Positions 1-8,238 of a stretch of 36,272 nucleotides of DNA are shown one piece after another. Made by a program: the position numbers and the translations under genes. Origin of the DNA: Acidobacteriota bacterium (GTDB lineage: Bacteria > Chlamydiota > Chlamydiia > Chlamydiales > Rhabdochlamydiaceae); assembly GCA_903970255.1 (NCBI GenBank), contig CAJCHM010000076.1:1-36272 (forward strand). Reading direction: 5' to 3'. Numbering within the stretch: the stretch's first letter is position 1; each line of letters begins with the position of its first letter. A model generated the notes under the pieces. The model did not search any database, was not told the origin of the DNA, and saw nothing but the letters and a program-made list of their open reading frames with translations.

Positions 1-56
1 CCTGCCTGGGGGATGCTATCTGGGAAAAGCGCCCCGCTCCAATGGCTAAAGTCCAG
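1..56. repeat. Right arm of palindromic repeat family P1, cut by window start
   Basis: This stretch matches the right half of the full P1 palindrome near 16.7-16.86 kb. Shared blocks are gcctggggg, ctccaatgg and taaagtccag/caaagtccag. Its outer end (gtccag) stops at 56, about 20 bp before epmB. Bases 24-56 are the reverse complement of the arm at 1060-1094 with about 2 mismatches in 33. The rest of the element must lie left of the window. Confidence 0.7.
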
Positions 57-76
57 TTAGACTGGTGTTTTGTTAA

Positions 77-1051
77 ATGGCAAATCTTCTATGGAGACAG
101 ATTCAACGGGAAAATTTTACCGATTGGAAAAAGCTCCTCACATTTCTGCAGTTAGATGAGACGGATGCGGAATCGATTATACTCACCCGATCGCAATTCT
201 CCTTAAATGTCCCTAAAAGACTAGTTCAAAAAATTTCTAAAGGAAAATGGGAGGATCCGATCCTGCGCCAATTCCTTCCCACACTGGAAGAACTGAAACC
301 CTCCCCTCTATTTGTCCTCGATCCTGTTGCCGACGGCGCATCGCGCAAAAAACCCAAACTCCTCCATAAATACCATGGAAGAGCCTTGCTCATCTGCACA
401 AGTGCTTGTGCCATGCATTGTAGGTATTGCTTCCGCCAACACTTTGATTATGAGACCTCAGATAAACTTTTTAGGGAAGAACTTAATGAAATTGCGAATG
501 AAACCTCTTTATCTGAAGTGCTTTTAAGCGGAGGAGATCCCCTATCTTTGAGTGATATGCAACTGGGTAACCTCCTAAGCGCGTTAAATGCGATCCCCCA
601 TATTAAACGGATCCGTTTTCATACCAGATTCCCCATCGGAATCCCCGAGAGGATCGATCCATCTTTTTTAAATCTGTTAAAATCTTGTTCCAAACAGGTG
701 ATCTTTGTCATTCACTGCAACCATCCCAATGAGTTTGACGAGGAGATATTTCAAAAATTAAAAGAGATCCAGCAGCTGGGAATTCCAGTGCTCTCTCAAA
801 GCGTCCTCCTGCGCGGTGTGAACGATCGTGTGGAGACTTTAAAAGAGCTATTTCTGCTTCTCACTGATCACGGGATCATGCCCTATTACCTGCACCAACT
901 CGATCGGGTTCAAGGAGCTACCCATTTTGAGGTCTCGGAAAGGGAAGGGAAATGGCTGATGGAAGAGCTCGGAAACCTACTTCCGGGTTATGCAATTCCA
1001 AAATACGTTCGTGAAGTTCCTAACCAACCCAAAAAAACACCGATTTACTAG
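77..1051 (+). CDS. epmB: EF-P beta-lysylation protein EpmB / KamA-family lysine 2,3-aminomutase
   Basis: Radical-SAM, PLP-dependent aminomutase of 324 aa. In the EpmB branch it converts L-alpha-lysine to (R)-beta-lysine, which EpmA attaches to elongation factor P. The Fe-S cluster motif is visible as C111-x3-C115-x2-C118 (CAMHCRYC). The glycine-rich SAM region LLSGGDPL follows. The C-terminal PKKTPI matches the PLP-lysine region of the family (compare PSKTPL of E. coli EpmB). Length fits EpmB (about 340 aa) rather than the longer clostridial LAM, which has a C-terminal extension. Neither efp nor epmA is in the window. It lies between two arms of palindrome P1 and converges on argS. No clear Shine-Dalgarno precedes the ATG. 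The family call is firm; EpmB versus another KamA subgroup is inferred from length and C-terminus. Confidence 0.88.
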   Translation: MANLLWRQIQRENFTDWKKLLTFLQLDETDAESIILTRSQFSLNVPKRLVQKISKGKWEDPILRQFLPTLEELKPSPLFVLDPVADGASRKKPKLLHKYHGRALLICTSACAMHCRYCFRQHFDYETSDKLFREELNEIANETSLSEVLLSGGDPLSLSDMQLGNLLSALNAIPHIKRIRFHTRFPIGIPERIDPSFLNLLKSCSKQVIFVIHCNHPNEFDEEIFQKLKEIQQLGIPVLSQSVLLRGVNDRVETLKELFLLLTDHGIMPYYLHQLDRVQGATHFEVSEREGKWLMEELGNLLPGYAIPKYVREVPNQPKKTPIY

Positions 1052-1059
1052 CTTTATAC

Positions 1060-1094
1060 CTGGACTTTAACCATTGGAGCGGGGCGATTTTTTC
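1060..1094. repeat. Isolated arm of palindromic repeat P1 between convergent epmB and argS
   Basis: Begins ctggacttta and is the reverse complement of 24-56 with about 2 mismatches over 33 bp; similarity stops near 1094. It occupies most of the 57-bp gap between the stop codons of epmB and argS. The second half of the palindrome is missing, so this is a fragment. Confidence 0.7.
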
Positions 1095-1108
1095 GGGCTA
1101 AGGCAAAC

Positions 1109-2860
1109 CTACATCCGGTCGAGTGTTTTGAGGCCTAAAAGATGCAGACCCTTTTCAAGGATGCGCGAGGCGGCCTCGCATAGCAGCAAGCGGCTCTCTT
1201 CCTGGGGGACACCCTCGACCCTGCAATCGCGGAAAAAGGCATGAAATTTTTCAGCAAGCTCATAGAGATAATCGCAGAGGCGATTGGGAAGCAGATCTTT
1301 TGACATCGCATCTAAAATCTCCCCAAACTGGCGCAAATGCAATGCAAGGGCAATTTCTGATTCGTGTTCCAGAACAACCTTTGCTCTTTGCATCACATCG
1401 GAAATTGCTTTCCCCACCTTCCGTTTGATCCCTTGGATACGCACATAGGCATAAAGAAGAAAGGCTGCAGTATTCCCATCGAGTTTGAGCATCCTTTCAT
1501 AGCTGAAGAGATAATCTTTGATCCGATGAGAGGAAAGATCGGCGTATTTGACTGCATCGATCCCTAAAATTTGAGCTGAGTGGTTAAGTTCACTCTCAGT
1601 TAGATTGGGCAAACGCTCTTTTAAGATCTTCTTGGCATGGGTCACAGCTTCTAACAATAAGTCGATGAGTTTTTCCGTTTGCCCAGATCTGGTTTTGAAT
1701 TTTTTTCCATCGGGACCTAGGACCACGCCAAAGGGCACATGGTCAAAACGCACATTTTCTGGATTAAGATACCCCGCTTTTTCAGAAGCTTTTGCTAGCA
1801 TCGCAAAGTGAAGACTTTGACCGGCATCTGTCAGAATGATAATCCGATCTGCTTTTTCTACCTCAATCCGATGGCGCATCGCCGCCATGTCGGTGGTATC
1901 GTAGTTGTACCCTCCATCCGATTTTTGGACGATCATCGGCAGCGGCGCCCCCTCTCGACTCTCAAAACCCTCTAAAAAGATACATTTTGCTCCATTGGAA
2001 ATAGTAATAAGCCCTTTTTTATCTAACTCATCAACCAGTTCTTTAAGATACGGATTGTAGAAGGATTCGCCCCGCTCATTGAGATGGACATCCAGAAGAG
2101 CATAAATCTCATTAAAAGCTTTGCGCGAAATCTCACAGATCGTCTGCCAAGCAGCTCTTGCCTCTGGATTTCCACTTTGAAGCTCCACAACTTGCAGCTG
2201 CGCTCTTTTTTTGAATTCTAGATCCTCATCAAACCGCTTTTTGGACTCTTTATACCAGTGCATCAACTCAATGAGATCAGTCTGTACATCGCCTCTTAAA
2301 ACTTCAGGAACGGCCTCTTGCATGTAAGCAATCAACATACCAAATTGTGTTCCCCAATCGCCAATATGATTGAGCCTCAATACATCATGGCCTAAAAATT
2401 CAAACAGACGCGCAATAGCATCCCCAATGATTGTCGAGCGCAAATGGCCGACATGCAACTCTTTGGCAATATTGGGCGAGGAAAATTCAACAATGATTTT
2501 TTGTTTCTTTTCTGGCAGCGGAACCCCTAATCTGTCATCGGTAAGAAGAGTTTGAATTTGAGATGCTAAAAATGAAGAGGAAAGAGTGATATTGATAAAC
2601 CCAGGCCCTGCGATCTCCACCTTTGAAATCAATTCAGCTGTCTTAAGATGAGAGACGATTTGTTCCGCTGCTGCGCGGGGAGAAATGCGGAGAGCTTTCC
2701 CAATCTTAAGCGCACTATTGCATTGATAGTGGCCAAATTGGATCTGCGTTGCTGCCGTTACCTCCGGCTGTAAAAGCGCAGGGTCGAGAAGCGAAGTACC
2801 AAAAGCTGCCTTAATAGCGCAGTCGGCTCTTTCAAGCAGCTCGGAAATTAAATTGCGCAT
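1109..2860 (-). CDS. argS: Arginyl-tRNA synthetase
   Basis: Class I aminoacyl-tRNA synthetase charging tRNA-Arg in the cytoplasm, 583 aa from the chosen start. The N-terminal ArgS additional domain spans about residues 1-100. The HIGH-type signature HVGHLRS is at 136-142, followed by HIGDWGTQFG. KFKTRSG stands at the KMSK position, as is common in ArgS, and a C-terminal DALR-type anticodon domain begins near 460. The ATG at 2860 begins MRNLISELLERAD, the usual N-terminus; a longer reading from 2911 would run into the upstream dehydrogenase gene and is rejected. The start is 7 bp after the ldh stop, so the two are probably cotranscribed. Converges on epmB. Confidence 0.95.
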   Translation of the reverse strand: MRNLISELLERADCAIKAAFGTSLLDPALLQPEVTAATQIQFGHYQCNSALKIGKALRISPRAAAEQIVSHLKTAELISKVEIAGPGFINITLSSSFLASQIQTLLTDDRLGVPLPEKKQKIIVEFSSPNIAKELHVGHLRSTIIGDAIARLFEFLGHDVLRLNHIGDWGTQFGMLIAYMQEAVPEVLRGDVQTDLIELMHWYKESKKRFDEDLEFKKRAQLQVVELQSGNPEARAAWQTICEISRKAFNEIYALLDVHLNERGESFYNPYLKELVDELDKKGLITISNGAKCIFLEGFESREGAPLPMIVQKSDGGYNYDTTDMAAMRHRIEVEKADRIIILTDAGQSLHFAMLAKASEKAGYLNPENVRFDHVPFGVVLGPDGKKFKTRSGQTEKLIDLLLEAVTHAKKILKERLPNLTESELNHSAQILGIDAVKYADLSSHRIKDYLFSYERMLKLDGNTAAFLLYAYVRIQGIKRKVGKAISDVMQRAKVVLEHESEIALALHLRQFGEILDAMSKDLLPNRLCDYLYELAEKFHAFFRDCRVEGVPQEESRLLLCEAASRILEKGLHLLGLKTLDRM

Positions 2861-2867
2861 AGGTTCT

Positions 2868-3974
2868 TTACTTCGCGTGGTGAAAACAAGCGGGCTCAAT
2901 CCGCTTACCAATCCGGTATTTCAATCGATAATCTGCCAAAGAAACCGCCGCCCGATGTGTGGAATAGCGATTATGCTCAGCGATATCATAGATGACCATC
3001 AACTGATCATAAAGGCGATGCGTCTTGTTTCTGGCAACAATGGGGTTGTAGCCGTTGACAACAAGCTCCTCTGAAACATTAATCAATCCGCCCGCATTAA
3101 TGACAAAATCTGGTGCATAAAGAATGCCCCGGGAGACAAGCTCATCTCCATCTGTGTCTTTGAGAAGCTGATTGTTAGCGCACCCTGCAATTGCTCTGCA
3201 CTTAAGATGGGGAATTGTCTGCTCGTTGATCGTTCCTCCAAGAGCACAAGGGGCGAGCACATCGCACTCCACACGCATAATTTCAGCAGGGGAAACAACA
3301 GAGGCTCCGGTGAGTGCAGCGATATAACGGCACTTTTCTGAATCAATATCAGAGACAATCAAGCGCGCGCCTGCCCAGAAAAGGGTTTTGGCCAATTCTA
3401 AACCGACACTACCCAGCCCCTGAATAGCAATCGTCCTGTTTTCTACAGAATCTGAATCAAAAATTTTCTTCAATACAGATTGAATGCCCCGGTGAGTTCC
3501 CCATGCAGTAAAAGGAGAAGGGTTGCCGCTGCTTTTTTGGTGTGGAAGACCAACGACATAAGGAGTAGCCCGGCTAATTACTAATACATCCGCAGGAGTG
3601 CAGCCGACATCTTCAGCACAAATATATTCCCCTTGTAGCCTATGAACAGCCTGGCCAAATGCGAGCAGCATCTCTTCAGTTTTATCTTTAAGAGGATCAG
3701 CGATAATCACGCTTTTACCCCCGCCCCAACCAGATTCGGCAATTGCGGACTTATAAGTCATTCCTTTAGAAAGACGCAGTACATCATTTAAGGCCGCATC
3801 AAAGGTTGCATAAGGATAAATTCTAATCCCACCAAGGGCTGGACCCATCGTGGTGGTGTGGATGGAGATGATAGCACTCAGTCCAGCTTCCCTATTCGAC
3901 ACCTTAATGACTTTCTCATAGCCAGGAACAAAAATTTCCTCTAATTCTAGCGCTTGTTCTAAAACTAGTGTCAT
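2868..3974 (-). CDS. ldh: Leucine dehydrogenase-type Glu/Leu/Phe/Val dehydrogenase
   Basis: NAD-dependent oxidative deaminase of branched-chain amino acids, 368 aa. The catalytic lysines of the family are visible in GMTYKSA (K75) and WGGGKS (K87). The Rossmann motif GLGSVG follows at about 185-190. The start at 3974 is supported by AGGAG about 5 bp upstream on the minus strand; the ATG 15 codons further out has no comparable site. A sigma70-like promoter lies at 4034-4062. Chlamydiae carry one such gene (CT773-type). Specificity for leucine rather than valine or phenylalanine is inferred. Confidence 0.9.
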   Translation of the reverse strand: MTLVLEQALELEEIFVPGYEKVIKVSNREAGLSAIISIHTTTMGPALGGIRIYPYATFDAALNDVLRLSKGMTYKSAIAESGWGGGKSVIIADPLKDKTEEMLLAFGQAVHRLQGEYICAEDVGCTPADVLVISRATPYVVGLPHQKSSGNPSPFTAWGTHRGIQSVLKKIFDSDSVENRTIAIQGLGSVGLELAKTLFWAGARLIVSDIDSEKCRYIAALTGASVVSPAEIMRVECDVLAPCALGGTINEQTIPHLKCRAIAGCANNQLLKDTDGDELVSRGILYAPDFVINAGGLINVSEELVVNGYNPIVARNKTHRLYDQLMVIYDIAEHNRYSTHRAAVSLADYRLKYRIGKRIEPACFHHAK

Positions 3975-4033
3975 GATTCTCCTTACCGTCGGGGGTTGAT
4001 CAAATTTAAAAAAAACCAAATACGATAGTAGAC

Positions 4034-4062
4034 ATCATAACAATTTTGCGCATCTAAATCAA
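4034..4062 (-). promoter_or_regulatory. Promoter of ldh-argS
   Basis: On the minus strand a TTGATT -35 (4062-4057) and a TATGAT -10 (4039-4034) are separated by 17 bp. This predicts transcription starting near 4027 and a leader of about 50 nt before the ldh ATG. Confidence 0.6.
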
Positions 4063-4165
4063 CCCCGTAGTTTTAGGTTGAACATAATATAACAGTTTGG
4101 CTACTCTCTACACATCATCAAATTGGCCATTATATTGCACAACAATTTCACGAAAAGGGGAAAAA

Positions 4166-4918
4166 ATGGCAGCGATAGTAATTTCAGAAACTCTTAAGGA
4201 TGAGCTGATAAGGTTCTTAAAGAAGAATAAGAAAGCAGATCTCATTACCACGTACCTCCTCTTCCTGGAAAAAAAATTCAATATCGATCCCGTCTTATTT
4301 TTTCGCGACAAAATGATTTTTCAAAGTCGGGAAGATTTAATTAAAAAGCTTGAGACGCAAGGGAAGCTTTGGCGCGAGACGGAAATTAAAATTCAATATG
4401 GCCAGCAGAGCGTCAACGAACAGACAAAGAAAATTTATATTTGTCCATTTACCGGTAAGGTATTTGGAGACAATACCCATCCCAATCCCCAAGACGCTAT
4501 TTACGACTGGGTTTCCAAGTGTCCTGAAAATACAGAACGGGTCGGTGGACTTAAAGCTAAACGCTTCTTTGTTTCTGAGGATCCAGAAGTGATCAAAAAT
4601 TATATCGTCAAGAGTAAAGATCCGATCACTAAAATTGTGTATTCCTCTGCGGTTACCGGGAAGTTGTTTAATAGCAAACAAGCTGTTTTAGATGATTTCA
4701 TTAAAAATCAGCTGAAACCTATCCCTCTCGAAGAAGTGCCCAATCAAAATCGATTCCAAATCGAAGAAAACTTCATGACATTCATTCAAAAGCAATTAGA
4801 AGAGAGTAAGATTAATTCTTTTGTCGAAGCACTTTCACAATATGAAGAATTTACCTCCTATATCGACCCTTGGCTTGATGAAGAGAAGGAAGAAGCGGAA
4901 GAGGAGGAGGAAGAGTAG
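4166..4918 (+). CDS. Chlamydial conserved hypothetical (CT538-like, DUF2709-type)
   Basis: 250-aa soluble protein with no signal peptide or membrane segment and no enzymatic motif I recognise. The N-terminal 100 residues are lysine-rich and helical. Two similar segments follow: KIYICPFTGKVFGDN and KIVYSSAVTGKLFNS, each a short beta-hairpin-like motif ending in TGK-x-F. The C-terminus is extremely acidic (EEKEEAEEEEEE). The start at 4166 is preceded by AAAAGGGG; an upstream ATG at 4097 is not supported. It stands directly before tsaE, as the CT538-CT537 pair does in Chlamydia trachomatis, so it is probably the orthologue. That identity rests on context and memory. Confidence 0.85.
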   Translation: MAAIVISETLKDELIRFLKKNKKADLITTYLLFLEKKFNIDPVLFFRDKMIFQSREDLIKKLETQGKLWRETEIKIQYGQQSVNEQTKKIYICPFTGKVFGDNTHPNPQDAIYDWVSKCPENTERVGGLKAKRFFVSEDPEVIKNYIVKSKDPITKIVYSSAVTGKLFNSKQAVLDDFIKNQLKPIPLEEVPNQNRFQIEENFMTFIQKQLEESKINSFVEALSQYEEFTSYIDPWLDEEKEEAEEEEEE

Positions 4919-4930
4919 ACTCCTTCACAT

Positions 4931-5368
4931 ATGCTATTAGGGTTGCATGAAACACATTCCGGGGAAGAGACACAGCAACTGGGCAAGGCCCTTGCAAATG
5001 CTCTTACTGAAAATGCAATCCTAGCTCTCAGCGGGGATCTTGGCGCTGGCAAAACCACCTTTATTCAAGGGCTAACTCAAGGGATTGGTTCCATAGATCC
5101 AAGAATTGTGAATAGCCCAACCTTTGCCCTCCTTAATATTTATGAAGGGGATAAAACCATCTATCACTTTGATCTCTACCGACTCCTCAAAGAGGAAGAT
5201 TTTTTTTCCGCTGGGTTTGATGAATATTTCTTCGCTGGGGGCATCTGCTGTATTGAATGGGCTGAAAAAATCTCTTCTAAACTTCCTTTAAATAGCTACT
5301 TTATCAATATTGCTTATTCTGGAAAAGAAAGCAGGCAAATTGAAATTTCTAAGAGAGGAGATCGATAA
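4931..5368 (+). CDS. tsaE: tRNA t6A biosynthesis ATPase TsaE (YjeE)
   Basis: 145-aa P-loop protein that works with TsaB, TsaC and TsaD in making N6-threonylcarbamoyladenosine on ANN-decoding tRNAs. The Walker A motif GDLGAGKTT is at 35-43. The family signatures SPTF, HFDLYRL and IEWAEK follow in the expected order. Full length for the family. It begins 12 bp after the CT538-like gene and ends 1 bp before engB, so it is part of a tight plus-strand operon. The SD sequence is weak, and coupling to the upstream gene is likely. Confidence 0.93.
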   Translation: MLLGLHETHSGEETQQLGKALANALTENAILALSGDLGAGKTTFIQGLTQGIGSIDPRIVNSPTFALLNIYEGDKTIYHFDLYRLLKEEDFFSAGFDEYFFAGGICCIEWAEKISSKLPLNSYFINIAYSGKESRQIEISKRGDR

Positions 5369-5369
5369 G

Positions 5370-6008
5370 ATGAAAAAAGTTCCATTCACGCAAGCCCAGT
5401 TTGTCGCATCCGCCTTCGACCTTAAAAGCTTTCCTAAGATGTTAACGCTAGGTGGCGACCTCATGCCCGAAATTGCCCTTGTTGGCAGATCCAATGTCGG
5501 CAAATCCTCGCTGATCAACCATCTTTTGAGAAACTCCACCCTTGCCAAAACCTCATCCACTCCTGGAAAGACCCAATCGATCAACTTTTTCTCTATCGAC
5601 AATCAAATCGCGCTTGTCGATCTACCTGGCTATGGATATGCAAAAGTGCCTAAGCAGATCAAGGAACAATGGTCTGGAATGATCGACCATTATCTGCAAA
5701 ACCGCCCAACGCTTAAGTTAATTCTTTTCCTGATAGACACGCGACGCAATCCCACTGAAGATGACTGCGCTCTTGTCAAGTGGGCATCGTTTCATCAAAA
5801 ACCCATGCTCCTGGTATTTACCAAGGCGGATAAAATGACAGATGCACAAAGAAAAGAACAAGTTTTGGCATCTTTGGATTCCCTAAAAAACTTCCTCCAT
5901 TCCACCCCTGTCCACTTTCTTCATTACTCAATTAAAGATCCACGCGCTAGAATAGAACTCATCGAAAAAATCAACGGACTTTTAAAAGAACATGGGACTG
6001 ATCAATAA
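5370..6008 (+). CDS. engB: Ribosome-biogenesis GTPase EngB/YsxC (YihA)
   Basis: 212-aa TrmE-Era-like GTPase that assists large-subunit assembly. G1 is GRSNVGKSS, the G2 region is TPGKTQ, G3 is DLPGYG and G4 is TKAD; the order and spacing are those of YsxC. The ATG at 5370 lies just after the tsaE stop, with an AGAGGAG ribosome-binding site at 5353-5360. A longer in-frame reading into tsaE is not needed. The 3' end overlaps dnaQ by 17 bp. Confidence 0.93.
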   Translation: MKKVPFTQAQFVASAFDLKSFPKMLTLGGDLMPEIALVGRSNVGKSSLINHLLRNSTLAKTSSTPGKTQSINFFSIDNQIALVDLPGYGYAKVPKQIKEQWSGMIDHYLQNRPTLKLILFLIDTRRNPTEDDCALVKWASFHQKPMLLVFTKADKMTDAQRKEQVLASLDSLKNFLHSTPVHFLHYSIKDPRARIELIEKINGLLKEHGTDQ

Positions 6009-6741
6009 AGATATCTTCGTCTGTTTAGACTGTGAGACAACAGGTTTAGAAACCGATAACGACCGGATCATTGAAATCGCGTTGGTGCGCTTTACTTTCG
6101 AAGAGATCCTAGAAACCTACGAGACACTCATTGACCCCCAAATGCCCATCCCTGAGGCATCCACAGCGATTCATCACATTACTGACTCGATGGTGAAGGG
6201 CAAACCAAAAATCATTGAAATCCTGCCTAAGGTTTTTGAATTTGTTGGCCGCAGCATTATCGTCGGACATGGAATTACAAATGACATTGCATTCCTTTGT
6301 GCAGCTGCAAAACAGCACAATATGCCCTGTAAGCTGGCGTCCCATCCCTACTTAGACACCCTCCGCATGGCTCGTCTTTATGGAGAGAGTCCCATCAATT
6401 CTTTGGAAAAACTGCGCCAGCATTTTAACATTCCTGAGGAAGGCGCACATAGAGCTATGAACGATGTCGTTGTCAATATCGAGGTGTTTAAATACTTATC
6501 CAAGCGCTTTAAAACAACCGAGCAGGTTGTCAACCGATTGAAAAGTCCGATTCAACTCAAAACGATGCCGCTGGGAAAACATAAAGGAAGAACTTTTCCT
6601 GAGATCCCCGTCGAATATTTACGCTGGGCAGTCAATCAGAATTTTGATCAAGACCTCATGTTTTCCTTGAAAGTAGAACTCAAAAAGCGCAATAAAGGAG
6701 CAAACTTCAATCAATCCTCCAACCCCTTTGCTAACCTTTAG
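5992..6741 (+). CDS. dnaQ: DnaQ-like DEDDh 3'-5' exonuclease
   Basis: 249-aa exonuclease of the DNA polymerase III epsilon superfamily. Exo I is visible as CLDCETTGL (D13, E15), Exo II as GHGITNDIAFL, and the DEDDh end as AHRAMNDV. After about residue 185 comes a short C-terminal module (PLGKHKGRTFPEIP...YLRWAVNQ) of the type found after RNase T/DnaQ-like exonucleases and in DUF3820 proteins. This tail makes it more likely the chlamydial DnaQ_1 (CT536-type) than the replicative proofreader, though that role cannot be excluded. The overlap with engB supports cotranscription. Confidence 0.9.
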   Translation: MGLINKDIFVCLDCETTGLETDNDRIIEIALVRFTFEEILETYETLIDPQMPIPEASTAIHHITDSMVKGKPKIIEILPKVFEFVGRSIIVGHGITNDIAFLCAAAKQHNMPCKLASHPYLDTLRMARLYGESPINSLEKLRQHFNIPEEGAHRAMNDVVVNIEVFKYLSKRFKTTEQVVNRLKSPIQLKTMPLGKHKGRTFPEIPVEYLRWAVNQNFDQDLMFSLKVELKKRNKGANFNQSSNPFANL

Positions 6742-6756
6742 TCGTAGGCTTGAAAA

Positions 6757-7965
6757 ATGACAAAGCTCAAAATCCAGGATTTAGATTTAAGCGGAAAAAA
6801 AATCTTGGTGAGAGTGGATTTCAATGTCCCACTCAAAAAGGACGGCTCCATTGCAGATGCGACAAGAATTCAGGAATCCCTTCCCACCATTGAGTATATC
6901 TTAAAGGCTGGAGGAAGTGCCATTCTGATGAGCCATTTGGGACGACCTAAAGGGGTTGATCCAAAGCTCTCACTTAAACCCTGTGCCGATACTCTCTCCA
7001 AATTGCTCGGCCAACCCGTACTCATGGCTGAAGGTTGCATCGGTGAAAAGACAGAAGAATTGGCGCGGCATTTAAGTCCGGGGCAAGTTCTGCTCCTTGA
7101 AAACCTACGCTTCCATCCCGCTGAAGAAGATCCCTCTATTGACCCCTCCTTTGCACAAAAACTCTCCTCTTTGGGCGACGCTTACGTCAACGACGCCTTT
7201 GGCACTGCGCACCGAAGCCACGCATCCACAGCTACGATTGCCAAATTCTTTCCCAACCGATCTGCAGCTGGATTTTTACTCCAAAAGGAGATCCAATTTT
7301 TAGATACCCTTGTAAATGGGCCAAAACGCCCCTTTTACGCCCTCATTGGAGGTGCAAAAATTTCCACAAAAATGGGCGTCTTAAAATCGCTCATCAATAA
7401 AACCGATGGGATCTTTATCGGCGGCGGCATGGCATTTACTTTCTTTAAAGCGCAAGGGATCAACATTGGCAATTCCATTCACGAAGATGATCAAATGAGC
7501 GTTGCCCTCGATCTTCTAAAAACATGCGCTGCAAAAAAAGTTCCCCTATGGCTGCCTAGCGATATTGTGATTGCCGATAAGTTTGATAATGAGGCAAATA
7601 CAAAACAAATCTCATCAGATGATGGGATCCCCGATGGTTGGCAAGGGATGGACATTGGTCCCAAGACAACTGCGGAATGGGCAAGGAAACTGCAGTCTGC
7701 AGCTACAGTATTTTGGAACGGCCCCTTAGGAGTCTGCGAATTCTCAAAATTTTCCACTGGAACAGATCAAATCGCTAAAGCACTAGCTTCCACAAATGCC
7801 ACCACCGTCGTCGGCGGAGGAGATTCTGTTGCTGCAATTAATAAATTGGGTCTTGCTTCAAAATTTTCCCATGTCTCAACAGGCGGCGGAGCATCTTTAG
7901 AATATATTGAATATGGACATCTGCCAGGCATTGATGCCTTAAGCGAGCAGGCATTGATGCGTTAA
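6757..7965 (+). CDS. pgk: Phosphoglycerate kinase
   Basis: Glycolytic enzyme transferring phosphate from 1,3-bisphosphoglycerate to ADP, 402 aa, full length. Diagnostic stretches are VRVDFNVPLK near the N-terminus, SHLGRPKG, IGGAKISTKMGVL, FWNGPLGVCE and VVGGGDSVAA. It starts 15 bp after dnaQ and is the last gene of this plus-strand run. A small hairpin with the conserved loop ttttgcaattcc lies just past its stop. Confidence 0.97.
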   Translation: MTKLKIQDLDLSGKKILVRVDFNVPLKKDGSIADATRIQESLPTIEYILKAGGSAILMSHLGRPKGVDPKLSLKPCADTLSKLLGQPVLMAEGCIGEKTEELARHLSPGQVLLLENLRFHPAEEDPSIDPSFAQKLSSLGDAYVNDAFGTAHRSHASTATIAKFFPNRSAAGFLLQKEIQFLDTLVNGPKRPFYALIGGAKISTKMGVLKSLINKTDGIFIGGGMAFTFFKAQGINIGNSIHEDDQMSVALDLLKTCAAKKVPLWLPSDIVIADKFDNEANTKQISSDDGIPDGWQGMDIGPKTTAEWARKLQSAATVFWNGPLGVCEFSKFSTGTDQIAKALASTNATTVVGGGDSVAAINKLGLASKFSHVSTGGGASLEYIEYGHLPGIDALSEQALMR

Positions 7966-7979
7966 GCGAGGCTATACCG

Positions 7980-8013
7980 CAAACTTAAGTTTTGCAATTC
8001 CCTCTTAAGTTTG
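7980..8013. repeat. Hairpin with conserved loop, 3' of pgk
   Basis: Perfect 10-bp inverted repeat caaacttaag / cttaagtttg around a 14-nt loop ttttgcaattccct. The loop recurs at 14953-14964 inside a different stem. It is 14 bp after the pgk stop. It lacks a T-tract, so it is not a classical terminator. Confidence 0.6.
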
Positions 8014-8096
8014 AGCACAAAAAAATATTCTTCAAAATGTTTCAAGTATTAGAGAAAATTCCAAATTTTTACTTAAAAACTTTACCCAGTTAATCG

Positions 8097-8124
8097 TTGT
8101 CAAATAAGGCCGATTCATTATAAT
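8097..8124 (+). promoter_or_regulatory. Promoter of the nucleotide transporter
   Basis: TTGTCA (8097-8102) and a consensus TATAAT (8119-8124) are separated by 16 bp. Transcription would begin near 8131, giving a leader of about 108 nt to the preferred ATG at 8239. The leader contains a perfect 7-bp hairpin, gaagagg/cctcttc, at 8168-8188. Confidence 0.65.
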
Positions 8125-8238
8125 AAAGCCATCTTTGAGACATTTGGAGTGACGGAACTTAAGAACTGAAGAGGGCTTATTCCTCTTCAAGAAATGCTTT
8201 TAACGTTTGACGCTTCTCCATCTAACGCAAGGCAAGAT

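Noticed and set aside
4097-4165. Upstream start for the CT538-like protein
   Set aside because: The ATG at 4166 has AAAAGGGG at proper spacing; the extension has no SD and unlikely composition.
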